In this document: piece after piece, positions 56,655 through 64,000 of the stretch
Numbering within the stretch: the first letter of the stretch is position 1
Layout of the letters: every line of letters starts with the position of its first letter
DNA from: Mesorhizobium sp. WSM4311
GTDB lineage: Bacteria; Pseudomonadota; Alphaproteobacteria; Rhizobiales; Rhizobiaceae
DNA length: 64,000 nucleotides
Assembly: GCF_002295115.1 (NCBI RefSeq)
Contig: NZ_NSFV01000001.1
Span: forward strand, 620,001 to 684,000
Reading direction: 5' to 3'
Translations under genes and position numbers: made by a program
The notes under the pieces: model-generated
What the model saw: the letters and a program-made list of their open reading frames with translations, nothing else
Told to the model about the DNA's origin: nothing
The model's database searches: none

Positions 56655-57602
56655 ATGGCCAATGTCGCGATTGTCGGAAGCGGGTTCATCGGGCGGGCCT
56701 GGGCAATCAGCTTCGCCCGCGCCGGCCATGAGGTGCGCATGTGGGATCAGTCGCCTGCCGCGACGGGCGGGGCGCGCCACTACATAGAGGGCGTGCTCGG
56801 CGATCTCTCCGCGAACGACCTGCTGCGCGGGCAATCCGTCGACACCGTGCTTGGCCGCATCGCCATCGTTGGCGAGCTGGCGGAGGCGCTGGCCGGCGCA
56901 ACCCATGTCCAGGAAAACACGCCTGAAAACCTGGATGTGAAGCGGGAGGTGTTCTCGCTGATCGATCGGCTTGCCGGGCCGCAAACGATCATCGCCAGTT
57001 CCACCTCGGCGTTGCTGCCGTCGAAATTCACCGACCATCTGCAAGGGCGGCACCGCTGCTTGGTCGTGCATCCGATCAACCCGCCCTATCTCATTCCGGC
57101 GGCAGAGGTGGTGCCGGCGCCGTGGACTTCCGCCGAGACGCTGGAGAAGACGCGCGCCTTCCTCATCGACGCCGGCCACGCGCCGCTGGTGATGAGGCGC
57201 GAGCTCGACGGCTTCATCATGAACCGCCTGCAAGGGGCCTTGCTGGAGGAGGCTTTCCGGCTTGTCGCGGACGGCTACGCCAGTGTCGAGGATGTCGATA
57301 TCGGCATTCGCGATGGCTTGGCACTGCGCTGGTCCTTCATGGGACCGTTCGAGACCATCGACCTCAACGCACCCGGCGGCGTGCGCGACTATGTCGATCG
57401 TTACCAAGGCATCTATTCCAACATCTTCCCGCAGATGCTGCGCCGCGTCGACTGGGCGGGCGATGTCATGAAAACGGTCGAGGCCGAGCGCAGCAAGCGC
57501 CTGCCGAGGGAAAGCCTGGGTGACCGGCAGGTCTGGCGGGATCGCCGGCTGATGGCGCTGGCGGCACACAAGAAGAAATCGGATCAGGAGTTCGGACAAT
57601 GA
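56655..57602 (+). CDS. 3-hydroxyacyl-CoA dehydrogenase family, L-gulonate 3-dehydrogenase/lambda-crystallin type
   Basis: The 315-residue protein begins with MANVAIVGSGFIGRAWAISF, the NAD loop of this family, and continues with ATHVQENTPENLDVKREVFS, ASSTSALLPSKF, VVHPINPPYLIPAAEVV and FIMNRLQGALLEEAFRLV. These are the hallmarks of lambda-crystallin/L-gulonate 3-dehydrogenase and L-carnitine dehydrogenase relatives. They oxidise a 3-hydroxy acid to a beta-keto acid. The following gene encodes a beta-keto acid cleavage enzyme, which would use that product. Its stop overlaps the next start (ATGA). Confidence 0.85.
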   Translation: MANVAIVGSGFIGRAWAISFARAGHEVRMWDQSPAATGGARHYIEGVLGDLSANDLLRGQSVDTVLGRIAIVGELAEALAGATHVQENTPENLDVKREVFSLIDRLAGPQTIIASSTSALLPSKFTDHLQGRHRCLVVHPINPPYLIPAAEVVPAPWTSAETLEKTRAFLIDAGHAPLVMRRELDGFIMNRLQGALLEEAFRLVADGYASVEDVDIGIRDGLALRWSFMGPFETIDLNAPGGVRDYVDRYQGIYSNIFPQMLRRVDWAGDVMKTVEAERSKRLPRESLGDRQVWRDRRLMALAAHKKKSDQEFGQ

Positions 57603-58561
57603 AAGAAACCAGCCGCAAATCAGGCGCATCGGCGGCCAAGGGCAAGGTCATCATCACCTGCGCGGTGACGGGCGCGATCCACACGCCGACCATGTCGCCC
57701 TATCTGCCGATCACGCCGGATCAGATCGCCTCGGAAGCGATCGCGGCGGCGCAGGCCGGTGCTGCGATCCTGCATCTGCATGCGCGAGACCCGGAAACCG
57801 GCAAGCCCGACCAGACGCCGGAGGCGTTCGCCCGCTTCCTGCCGCACGTCAAGCAAGGAACCAATGCCGCCATCAACATCACCACAGGCGGCAGCCCGTA
57901 CATGAAGGTCGAGGAGCGCGTGCGCCCGGCTGCCCAGTTCAAACCTGAGGTCGCCTCACTCAATATGGGCTCGATAAATTTCGGGCTCTATCACCTCGCC
58001 GACAAATACGAGACCTTCAAGTTCGACTGGGAAAAGCCGCATCTGGAGGCGACGCGCGACCTCGTTTTCCGCAACTCGTTCAAGGACATCGAATACATTC
58101 TGGCGACTTGCTACGACAATGGCACGCGCTTCGAGTTCGAGTGCTACGACATCGCCCATCTCTACAACCTCGCCCACTTCGCCGATCGGGGGCTGGTGAA
58201 GCCGCCGTTCTTCGTGCAGTCGGTGTTTGGCCTGCTCGGCGGCATCGGCACCCATTCCGAAGACGTCGCCCATATGAAGCGCACCGCTGACCGGCTGTTC
58301 GGCGACCAGTTCCGCTGGTCGGTGCTGGGCGCCGGCGCCAGCCAGCTGCGCATCGCCGCGCAATCGGCAGCACTCGGCGGCAACATCCGCGTTGGGCTGG
58401 AGGACAGCCTGTGGGCCGGCAAGGGCAAGCTCGCCAAGTCGAACGCCGAACAGGTCTTGCTGGCGCGCAAGCTCATCGAAGGGCTTGGCATGGAGGTGGC
58501 GACGCCTGACGAGGCGCGCGAGATCCTGTCGCTGAAGGGCGGCGACAAGGTCGCCTTCTGA
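57599..58561 (+). CDS. Beta-keto acid cleavage enzyme (BKACE, DUF849)
   Basis: The 320-residue TIM-barrel enzyme of the 3-keto-5-aminohexanoate cleavage family has VIITCAVTGAIHTPTMSPYLP, the zinc-ligand pair in ILHLHARDPETGKP, ITTGGSPYMKVEERVRPA and ASLNMGSINFGLYH. Later segments FEFECYDIAHLYNL and SVLGAGASQLRIAAQSAALGG with GNIRVGLEDSLW are intact. BKACEs split a beta-keto acid with acetyl-CoA into an acetoacetate-type product and a new CoA ester. The coupled dehydrogenase upstream presumably makes the keto acid. Confidence 0.92.
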   Translation: MKETSRKSGASAAKGKVIITCAVTGAIHTPTMSPYLPITPDQIASEAIAAAQAGAAILHLHARDPETGKPDQTPEAFARFLPHVKQGTNAAINITTGGSPYMKVEERVRPAAQFKPEVASLNMGSINFGLYHLADKYETFKFDWEKPHLEATRDLVFRNSFKDIEYILATCYDNGTRFEFECYDIAHLYNLAHFADRGLVKPPFFVQSVFGLLGGIGTHSEDVAHMKRTADRLFGDQFRWSVLGAGASQLRIAAQSAALGGNIRVGLEDSLWAGKGKLAKSNAEQVLLARKLIEGLGMEVATPDEAREILSLKGGDKVAF

Positions 58562-58604
58562 CCCGGCCAGGACCGAGGGTGCGAGTTTTTCTCGATGGTC
58601 AAGA

Positions 58605-58634
58605 AATAGCAAGGCCGCCGGCGGCCTTGCTATT
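58605..58634. terminator. Perfect palindromic bidirectional terminator
   Basis: Fifteen-base arms AATAGCAAGGCCGCC and GGCGGCCTTGCTATT meet without a spacer between two convergent genes. The stem ends in only short A/T runs, so bidirectional termination is likely but not certain. Confidence 0.65.
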
Positions 58635-58651
58635 GCCGTTCCGGTCGACGC

Positions 58652-59422
58652 CTAAGGCGTCGTCTGCGCTTCGATCTTGGTAGCCATCTGGTCGATCTTG
58701 TCTGCAAGGACGCCTTCGGCCCAGGCGGTGACGTCGTCGTCGACGGGCTTGTTGGCCATGTCCGTCAGCGCTGCATCGAGCGATGCCTGGTCGGTGCCGA
58801 CGGTTGCCGTGGCAGCCGCCGCCTCAGCCTGGTCCGCCGCTGCGTTGTCGGCGTCGACAACGGCCTGCTGGGCGGTGATCTGATCTTTCACAGCCTGGAT
58901 CTGCGCAGCCGTGGCATTCGGATCAGCCTGCAGTGCGGTCAGTTGCGCATTCAGCTTATCCAGTTGGGCCTGCGCGGCGGCGGCCGTGGCGGCTGCCGTC
59001 TCAGCCGCGGCCTGGGCAGCCTTGGCTTTCGCCGACTGTGTCACGAAGGCCTGGAGGGCAGCGAACTTCTTGCTCTTGGAATTCATATAGGCGTTGATGT
59101 TGCGCTGCAGCGAATTCAGCCGGCCGAGTTTGGCATGGATGTTTTTCTCCTTCGGCACGGCTGCGACCTGGGTGGTCGTGTCGACCGTGGTGTCGGTCGT
59201 TGCGTCAGCATCGACCTTGCCGACACGTCCGGGGGCCGACGCAGACTTGCCATGCGAGGCACCGCTGTTGCCTTTGCCATTGCCGCCAGCATTGCCGTTG
59301 CCGCCACCGTGGCCGCTGCCATTGCCGCCACCGTGCCCGTTGCCGCCGGCCCCGGCGAGCGCCGGCGACGCCAGAAGCGTCAATGCGGCAAGCGCCGCGA
59401 ACAGAGTTTTTCGGTTTGTCAT
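58652..59422 (-). CDS. Secreted Gly-rich and Ala-rich coiled-coil protein
   Basis: The 256-residue protein has a clean signal peptide (LFAALAALTLLASPALA). A Gly/His/Asn repeat zone follows at about 25-70 (GNGHGGGNGSGHGGGNGNAG), then a Thr/Asp linker. A helical Ala/Gln-rich region comes next, with LNSLQRNINAYMNSKSKKFAALQAF and a long AAAETAAATAAAAQAQLDKL stretch likely to form a coiled coil. I do not know the family. Similar Gly-rich secreted proteins occur in rhizobia without assigned roles. It stands alone. Confidence 0.65.
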   Translation of the reverse strand: MTNRKTLFAALAALTLLASPALAGAGGNGHGGGNGSGHGGGNGNAGGNGKGNSGASHGKSASAPGRVGKVDADATTDTTVDTTTQVAAVPKEKNIHAKLGRLNSLQRNINAYMNSKSKKFAALQAFVTQSAKAKAAQAAAETAAATAAAAQAQLDKLNAQLTALQADPNATAAQIQAVKDQITAQQAVVDADNAAADQAEAAAATATVGTDQASLDAALTDMANKPVDDDVTAWAEGVLADKIDQMATKIEAQTTP

Positions 59423-59775
59423 GGTGTCTCCTCGGGGAATCGCCACCTCCGCCCAACCGCGCTAGATCAGCGTAATATGAGAATCCACTAATCGTACGGA
59501 GTAAACTTTAGACAAATGCGGTCGCAATGCGCGAGTCTGGTAATGGCTTGTGGCTTAACTTATTGATATTTCATGCAAATAGGCGCCGTGAGGTCGCTGT
59601 GCTACTGAAGTCCCATACCAGCCAGGACCATGGTCCCGTCCGTCAGACAATGTCGGTCGGAAACGCGTTGGAATACCGGAAGTCGATGACGAAAGCCTGG
59701 CCGAATGCGTGAGGCAGGAACGCCATGGCTTTGCTTTCAGCGAAGACGGCATGGTCGCCATGTTGGTCGTTGCCC
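59423..59775. other. Intergenic region between a secreted-protein gene and radC
   Basis: This is 353 bases. The part near 59423 is the promoter of the secreted protein. Close to radC, one minus-strand frame reads HAVFAESKAMAFLPHAFGQA then FVIDFRYSNAFPTDIV before a stop near 59650. It has no clear start or family and could be a decayed gene end. Confidence 0.4.
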
Positions 59776-60549
59776 CTAGATCAGCAGCAGGCCCTTCATG
59801 CTGGCGTATCCCTTGCGCCCGATGATGATGTGGTCGTGCACGCCGATGCCCAGCCGTTTGCCCGCTTCGATGATCTCTTTCGTCATCTCGATGTCGGCGC
59901 GCGATGGCGTCGGATCGCCTGACGGGTGGTTGTGCACCAGGATGATCGCGGTGGCCGACAGTTCGAGCGCGCGCTTGACCACTTCCCTGGGATAGACGGG
60001 CGTGTGGTCGACAGTGCCGGTCTGCTGCACCTCGTCGGCGATCAGCGCGTTCTTCTTGTCGAGGAACAGGATGCGGAATTGCTCGCGCGCCTCGAAGGCC
60101 ATGGCCGAGCGGCAATAGGCGAGGAGCTGCGTCCAGGACGAAAGGACTTCGCGGCCGTGCACCTCGCCATGCGCCATGCGTTGCGCTGTCGCAGCGACAA
60201 CCTTCAGGTCGAACGCCACCGCCGGGCCGATGCCCTTGACCTCCTGCAGCAGGTTGACGGGCGCGCCAAGCACTTCGGCCAGCGTACCGAAGCGCGCCAG
60301 CAATGCCTTGGCGGCCGGTTTGGTGTCGGCGCGCGGGATCAGCCGGAAGAGCAAGAGCTCCAGAAGTTCATAGTCGGGCAGGGCGTCTTGACCCGCCGAG
60401 GCAAAGCGCTCGCGCAAACGGTCGCGGTGGCCGAGATATCCAGGCTTTTCAGCTGGAACGGGCCTCGCCTTCGCCGCGGGCCGAACCGGCACCTCGGCGA
60501 AGAAACTCCGCTCGTCGTCGTCGCTGGCCTTCCCCATCAGCCCCCGCAT
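59776..60549 (-). CDS. radC: RadC family JAB-domain protein
   Basis: The 257-residue protein has an N-terminal helix-hairpin-helix region ([36 protein letters not shown]) and a C-terminal JAB1/MPN-like domain. The full metal motif is [18 protein letters not shown], preceded by [38 protein letters not shown] sequence (motif [12 protein letters not shown]). The biochemical role of RadC is unsettled despite its name. It lies 45 bases after map on the same strand. The start may be ATG 60537 instead. Confidence 0.92.
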   Translation of the reverse strand: MRGLMGKASDDDERSFFAEVPVRPAAKARPVPAEKPGYLGHRDRLRERFASAGQDALPDYELLELLLFRLIPRADTKPAAKALLARFGTLAEVLGAPVNLLQEVKGIGPAVAFDLKVVAATAQRMAHGEVHGREVLSSWTQLLAYCRSAMAFEAREQFRILFLDKKNALIADEVQQTGTVDHTPVYPREVVKRALELSATAIILVHNHPSGDPTPSRADIEMTKEIIEAGKRLGIGVHDHIIIGRKGYASMKGLLLI

Positions 60550-60594
60550 CCAGCCAATCAGTCGGGCAAGGCGCTCGCCCGACGTATTAAAATA

Positions 60595-61422
60595 TCAGGC
60601 CGGCAGGCCGGGCCGGTCGAGGTTCTTGGGCGAGAGCGTGAAAATCTCGCAGCCGGTGTCGGTCACGCCGATCGTGTGCTCGTACTGTGCCGACAGCGAA
60701 CGGTCCCGCGTCACCGCCGTCCAGCCATCCGACAGCACCTTCACATGCGGCCGGCCGAGATTGATCATCGGCTCGATGGTGAAGATCATGCCGGGCCGCA
60801 TCTCGACGCCCTCATTGGCGCTGCCATAGTGCAGAATGTTGGGGGCGTCGTGGAAGAGCTGGCCGACGCCATGGCCGCAGAAGTCGCGCACCACCGAGCA
60901 GCGCTCCGCTTCGGCAAAAGTCTGGATGGCGGCGCCGATGGCGCCGGTGCGGGCACCCGGCCGGACGGCGGCGATGCCGCGCATCAGGCATTCATGGGTG
61001 ACCTCGAGCAGGCGTTCGGCCGCGCGCTTGATGGTGCCTACCGGATACATGCGCGAGGAATCGCCATGCCAGCCATCGAGAATGTAGGTGACGTCGATGT
61101 TGACGATGTCGCCATCCTTCAGCGGCTTGTTGTCTGGAATGCCGTGGCAGACGACGTGGTTGATCGAGGTGCAGGACGATTTCGTGTAGCCGCGATAGTT
61201 GAGCGTCGCCGGCAGCGCGCCGTGATCCATGCCGAACTCGAAGACGAAACGATCGATGGCGTCCGTGGTGACGCCGGGCGCGACCATCGGCACCAGCGCG
61301 TCCAGGCAACGGGCGGTGAGGTCACATGCCTTGCGCATGCCGGCAAAACCGTCCTCGCCATAGAGGCGGATCTGGCCGGTGTTTCTGAGAGGGGCCGTGG
61401 CGGCGTCGAGATAGGTGACCAT
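60595..61422 (-). CDS. map: Methionine aminopeptidase, type I
   Basis: The 275-residue metalloprotease removes N-terminal methionine from new proteins. The five metal ligands are visible: two Asp in GDIVNIDVTYILDGWHGDSS, His in DFCGHGVGQLFHDAP, Glu in IFTIEPMINLG and Glu in SAQYEHTIGVT. Length fits type Ia. The start at 61422 (MVTYLDAATAPL) excludes a long non-family extension. It precedes radC, a conserved rhizobial pair. The 299 bases upstream hold no gene I can support. Confidence 0.95.
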   Translation of the reverse strand: MVTYLDAATAPLRNTGQIRLYGEDGFAGMRKACDLTARCLDALVPMVAPGVTTDAIDRFVFEFGMDHGALPATLNYRGYTKSSCTSINHVVCHGIPDNKPLKDGDIVNIDVTYILDGWHGDSSRMYPVGTIKRAAERLLEVTHECLMRGIAAVRPGARTGAIGAAIQTFAEAERCSVVRDFCGHGVGQLFHDAPNILHYGSANEGVEMRPGMIFTIEPMINLGRPHVKVLSDGWTAVTRDRSLSAQYEHTIGVTDTGCEIFTLSPKNLDRPGLPA

Positions 61423-61721
61423 TTTGTCCGTATGGAAGAGTGAGCGCTGCAGGAGTTCTGGCGAGGGTATTCCGCCAGATTTGGCACTTGAGGGCAAAAG
61501 GTTCAAGGAAGAACTGGCTGATGCGGGCTTAGCCGGCGGGATATTCGTCTCGTCGGGCCAATTTCGATCGGTTTTTGCACGGTTGCTTTCCTTTCCGGCC
61601 ATCGTGCGAAGCAAAAACGGCCGTTTCCGCAGTGACGACACATTTGCGTGGCACTGAGCGGGCAAAGCAACTTTTGACGACGAACGGCGCTGCCTGGGCG
61701 ACGGGGTCGGGAGATTTGCGG

Positions 61722-62018
61722 ATGGATAGATTGCAATTCGAGGTGCCGGTGCGCATTGCGCAAGGCCCCGGCTTGCCCGTCGAGGAGATTTACAGCGTCG
61801 AGCAGGCGCTGGATTTCCTGCAGGACTGGCCGGCGCGCCGGCAGGGACCGGTTTATCAGAAAGCCTTCAATGCCTGCTTCGGCGCCACGGTGGACGTGGT
61901 CAAGACCGAGGATGCCTGCCGGGCGTTCATGGCGTTCTGCCGTGTCACCGGACTGATGGCCAGCGACATGATGGCGCCGCGCAAGCGTGGCGGCGAGGCA
62001 AGCCTGCAGCGGGCCTGA
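61722..62018 (+). CDS. DUF982 small protein
   Basis: The 98-residue protein has the DUF982 pattern: PVRIAQGPGLPVEEIYSVEQALDFLQDWPARRQGPVY-type opening (motif VEEIYSVEQALDFLQDWP), then YQKAFNACFGATVDVVKTEDACRAF in two parts, and a basic tail. DUF982 genes are abundant in Rhizobiales and their function is unknown. The start at ATG 61722 is chosen because family members begin near this point. Confidence 0.83.
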   Translation: MDRLQFEVPVRIAQGPGLPVEEIYSVEQALDFLQDWPARRQGPVYQKAFNACFGATVDVVKTEDACRAFMAFCRVTGLMASDMMAPRKRGGEASLQRA

Positions 62019-62228
62019 GGGCTGCTTCGCCTGTTCCGATCGACCAACTCCGTTTTCTCAACCAACTTGCCTTGAATGTGCGTGGTGATCTCGTGCCTCG
62101 ATCATCATCTGCATTTCCTCGCACGATGATGCATCGACAGCGGCGTTAAGCTTCCGTTTCCACCTTGGCGGCTATGCCAATGCTTGTTCAGCAATGGTTG
62201 ATTCGTTGCGTCAGTTCAGGTTTGGAAG

Positions 62229-62492
62229 ATGTCCCCAGAAAAAGTCCGTGCATTCCCGATCGACCGTCAGCTGTTCTTGGTCAGGGAAGTTGCAGCCAGC
62301 CTAGACAATCTGCATGGCGAGCCTGCAGCCTCGTTCTGGAGGGCTAAAGCGGCCGAGTTGCTTGACCTGGTTGTCGGGTCGGGCAGGGACAGAGCAACCG
62401 CCAGTGATGAAGTGCGCAGGTTTTTCCTGGCCGTACAGAGAGAGCTTTCGGCTGGACTGGCGACTGAGTCGGCTCCAGTTCTTTCCGCCTGA
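62229..62492 (+). CDS. Small protein of unknown function
   Basis: The 87-residue protein reads as mostly helical: RAFPIDRQLFLVREVAASL, PAASFWRAKAAELLDLVVG and VRRFFLAVQRELSAGL. The WRAKAAELLDLV and VRRFFxAVQREL segments resemble small rhizobial proteins found near DUF982 genes, but I cannot name a family. A weak GGAAG site precedes the ATG. It stands between the DUF982 gene and an apparently gene-poor stretch. Confidence 0.6.
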   Translation: MSPEKVRAFPIDRQLFLVREVAASLDNLHGEPAASFWRAKAAELLDLVVGSGRDRATASDEVRRFFLAVQRELSAGLATESAPVLSA

Positions 62493-62701
62493 AGAAAATA
62501 TTTCTTCCAGGCAGCACCTGGCTGCGCCTTCGTTGTCCCGAGGGCGGCCGAGGACGCGGTCACCGTCAACGGGCGGAGATGGCGTTCGATGAGCCTGACA
62601 TCGAAGCAACATCGCGCGACCTTGATACATCAAAGTTAAATGCGGAGAATTCGCTTCGCTGCTAATAATAAGGTGGCGGGGGCTGCTCGGGAGGAGCGCC
62701 C

Positions 62702-62878
62702 ATGGAAATACGGGACCTCGTTGCCAAGATATCAGTTGGGTTGCTGAAGCGCCGTGGCAATGCCCTATCGCTGTCCATCAAGCCGAGACGCGCATCCTTG
62801 GCGGACATTCCCATTAAATCGCGGCAAAAACCCGCGCATCGCCCACCGCCTCCGATTCGTCCAGCCAGCAACATGTAG
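62702..62878 (+). CDS. Possible 58-residue basic small protein
   Basis: The frame reads MEIRDLVAKISVGLLKRRGN, then ALSLSIKPRRASLADIPIK and a Pro-rich end finishing RPASNM. A strong GGGAGGAG ribosome site lies 6 bases before the ATG. It is basic and has no recognised domain. The rest of 62493-63074 holds no clear gene. Confidence 0.42.
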   Translation: MEIRDLVAKISVGLLKRRGNALSLSIKPRRASLADIPIKSRQKPAHRPPPPIRPASNM

Positions 62879-63074
62879 TTCGAGGGCTTTTGCCCAGGCG
62901 CAAGGTGCCGAACCGTGCTGACGTTCCAGCGCCGTGAGTTTCTTGCCTATCGCGACGTCTGCATGCACTGATCAGCCGACGGCCCACTGTTTGAAGCCAA
63001 TCGAAGCCCTCATCAAAAAATGAACCGAACTTTTTAGCCGTTCCTTCATATATGCATGCTTTCTAATTTAAGTT

Positions 63075-64000
63075 ATGATTTTCAATTGCTTCGCCCGAAT
63101 TCGGATCATGGCGACCGGTATACGCCGGAGCACACGGGCGAATGTTGCCACCATCTTCGCCCTCAGCCTGCCGATCGTCGTCGGCGCGGCCGGCTTTGGC
63201 GTGGAGACCTCCTACTGGTACTACAACAGCCTGAGACTACAGGCGACGGCCGATGCCGCGGCCTATGCCGGCGCGCTTGAACAGATCTCGGGTTCCGACA
63301 AGCCGACGATCGTCGCGGCCGCGACGCAGTCGGCAGCGACGAACGGGCTGGGCTCGGGCACGATCATCGTCAACACGCCGCCGGCGTCCGGGCCGAATAC
63401 GGCGAAGAAGGCGGTCGAGGTCATCGTCGCTCAGAACCTCAACCGGATGTTCACCTCGATCTTCACGCAGAGCCAGGTTCCCGAACAGGCGAGGGCGGTG
63501 GCTCTCATCACCGATGCCTCGAAGGCCTGCATGACCGCGCTCGACCAGACCGCCTCGCAGGCTGCATCGTTTTCAGGCAATACCACCGTGAAGGTCACCG
63601 GCTGCGTGGTGATGTCCAATTCGATCGCTCCGGACGCCATCAAGCTCCAGGGCTCGGCGAGCCTCCAGGTCGATTGCCTGATATCGGCGGGCGGCGTGTC
63701 TCTCAGCAATCCCGTCACCACGGTCTGCGCGGCCCCGATCACCCAGGCGCTGCCTGCGGCAGATCCATTTGCAGACCTCCCGGTTCCGGCGGCCTCGAAC
63801 CCATGCCAGAACGACAACAAGGCGACGCTGAGCCCAGGCACCTATTGCAGCGGCATGACGCTGAAGGGCAATGTCGCCCTCTCGCCCGGCGTCTATGTCG
63901 TTCAGGGCGATCTCAAGATAAACGCCAACGCGATCATCACCGGCAGCGATGTGACCATCTTCATGTCGGGCAGTTCGACCGTCAGCATGAATGGCAACGC
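63075..64000 (+). CDS. TadG-like pilus assembly protein, N-terminal part (cut by window end)
   Basis: The frame is open to the window end; about 309 residues are visible. An N-terminal helix begins RSTRANVATIFALSLPIVVG, then FGVETSYWYYNSLRLQATADA. This is the TadE/TadG-like pattern with the helix kept uncleaved and the ATAD(A)AAYAGAL segment. After it comes a periplasmic part with TPGTYCSG-like SPGTYCSGMTLKGNVALSPG and VVQGDLKINANAIITGSDVT, a beta-solenoid-like repeat. Such proteins act with Tad/Flp pilus systems. ATG 63108 is an alternative start. Confidence 0.8.
   Translation, partial: MIFNCFARIRIMATGIRRSTRANVATIFALSLPIVVGAAGFGVETSYWYYNSLRLQATADAAAYAGALEQISGSDKPTIVAAATQSAATNGLGSGTIIVNTPPASGPNTAKKAVEVIVAQNLNRMFTSIFTQSQVPEQARAVALITDASKACMTALDQTASQAASFSGNTTVKVTGCVVMSNSIAPDAIKLQGSASLQVDCLISAGGVSLSNPVTTVCAAPITQALPAADPFADLPVPAASNPCQNDNKATLSPGTYCSGMTLKGNVALSPGVYVVQGDLKINANAIITGSDVTIFMSGSSTVSMNGN

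Noticed and set aside
59555..60115. 186-residue minus-strand frame overlapping radC
   Set aside because: Most of it lies inside radC in another frame, with Arg/His/Pro-rich content typical of shadows; the non-overlapping tail has no start or homology I can name.

Overview
The window is a high-GC alphaproteobacterial chromosome segment. Gene content and protein sequences (ExoR, PopZ-type DUF2497 protein, SecDF fusion, DUF1127, DUF982 and DUF2189 proteins, BKACE enzyme, coxMNOP-like oxidase) point to Rhizobiales, most likely Mesorhizobium or a close Phyllobacteriaceae relative. Genus assignment is an inference from protein style, not a measured match.

Layout. 1-7.3 kb: tail of a TolC-like secretion protein, a PopZ-like polar protein, a glyoxalase-like protein, valS and a FadL-type porin. 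7.5-13.4 kb: short-form dihydroxy-acid dehydratase overlapping exoR, a small secreted protein, xthA, a VOC protein, erpA and dgt. 13.4-28.1 kb: a dense plus-strand housekeeping run: argS, SPOR-domain cell-envelope protein, nagZ, scpA-scpB, tatA-tatB-tatC, serS-surE-pcm and a LysM/LytM lipoprotein with a degenerate peptidase site. 28.2-30.9 kb: an epimerase-like reductase divergent from an AraC regulator, then a DUF815 ATPase. 31.2-36.9 kb: yajC-secDF followed by homologues of two mitochondrial complex I assembly factors (NDUFAF3-like and NDUFAF6-like), a small membrane-anchored protein and a fatty-acid hydroxylase.

37-40 kb: trmFO with a downstream hypothetical gene. Upstream of trmFO lies the most striking structure of the window. 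Three tandem minus-strand copies of about 120 nt each fold into three hairpins whose loops carry an anti-Shine-Dalgarno motif (CCUCCUCCC), nine motifs in all. They sit directly downstream of two tandem 46-aa DUF1127 genes. This matches the alphaproteobacterial cuckoo/CcsR/alpha-r14 small-RNA families. 40-44 kb is more accessory: a DUF2157/GDYXXLXY membrane pair, a periplasmic ClpP-like protease fused to an NTF2-like domain, a decayed tRNA-Leu copy, a Rid-family protein and an intact tRNA-Leu(TAG).

44.3-54.6 kb: tig, a VasI/TagO-like orphan, cytochrome c, ctaB, a DUF2189 membrane protein, a YbaK deacylase, and a five-gene cytochrome c oxidase operon with CuA subunit II, subunit I and two different subunit III proteins. 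54.8-58.6 kb: a GntR regulator divergent from a catabolic operon (SDR, L-gulonate-3-dehydrogenase-like enzyme, BKACE) that still carries a frameshifted tail of a lost sugar ABC permease. 58.6-64 kb: a Gly/Ala-rich secreted protein, radC, map, DUF982 and small hypothetical genes, and the start of a TadG-like pilus-assembly protein cut by the window end.

No CRISPR array, transposase, prophage or antiphage cassette was seen.
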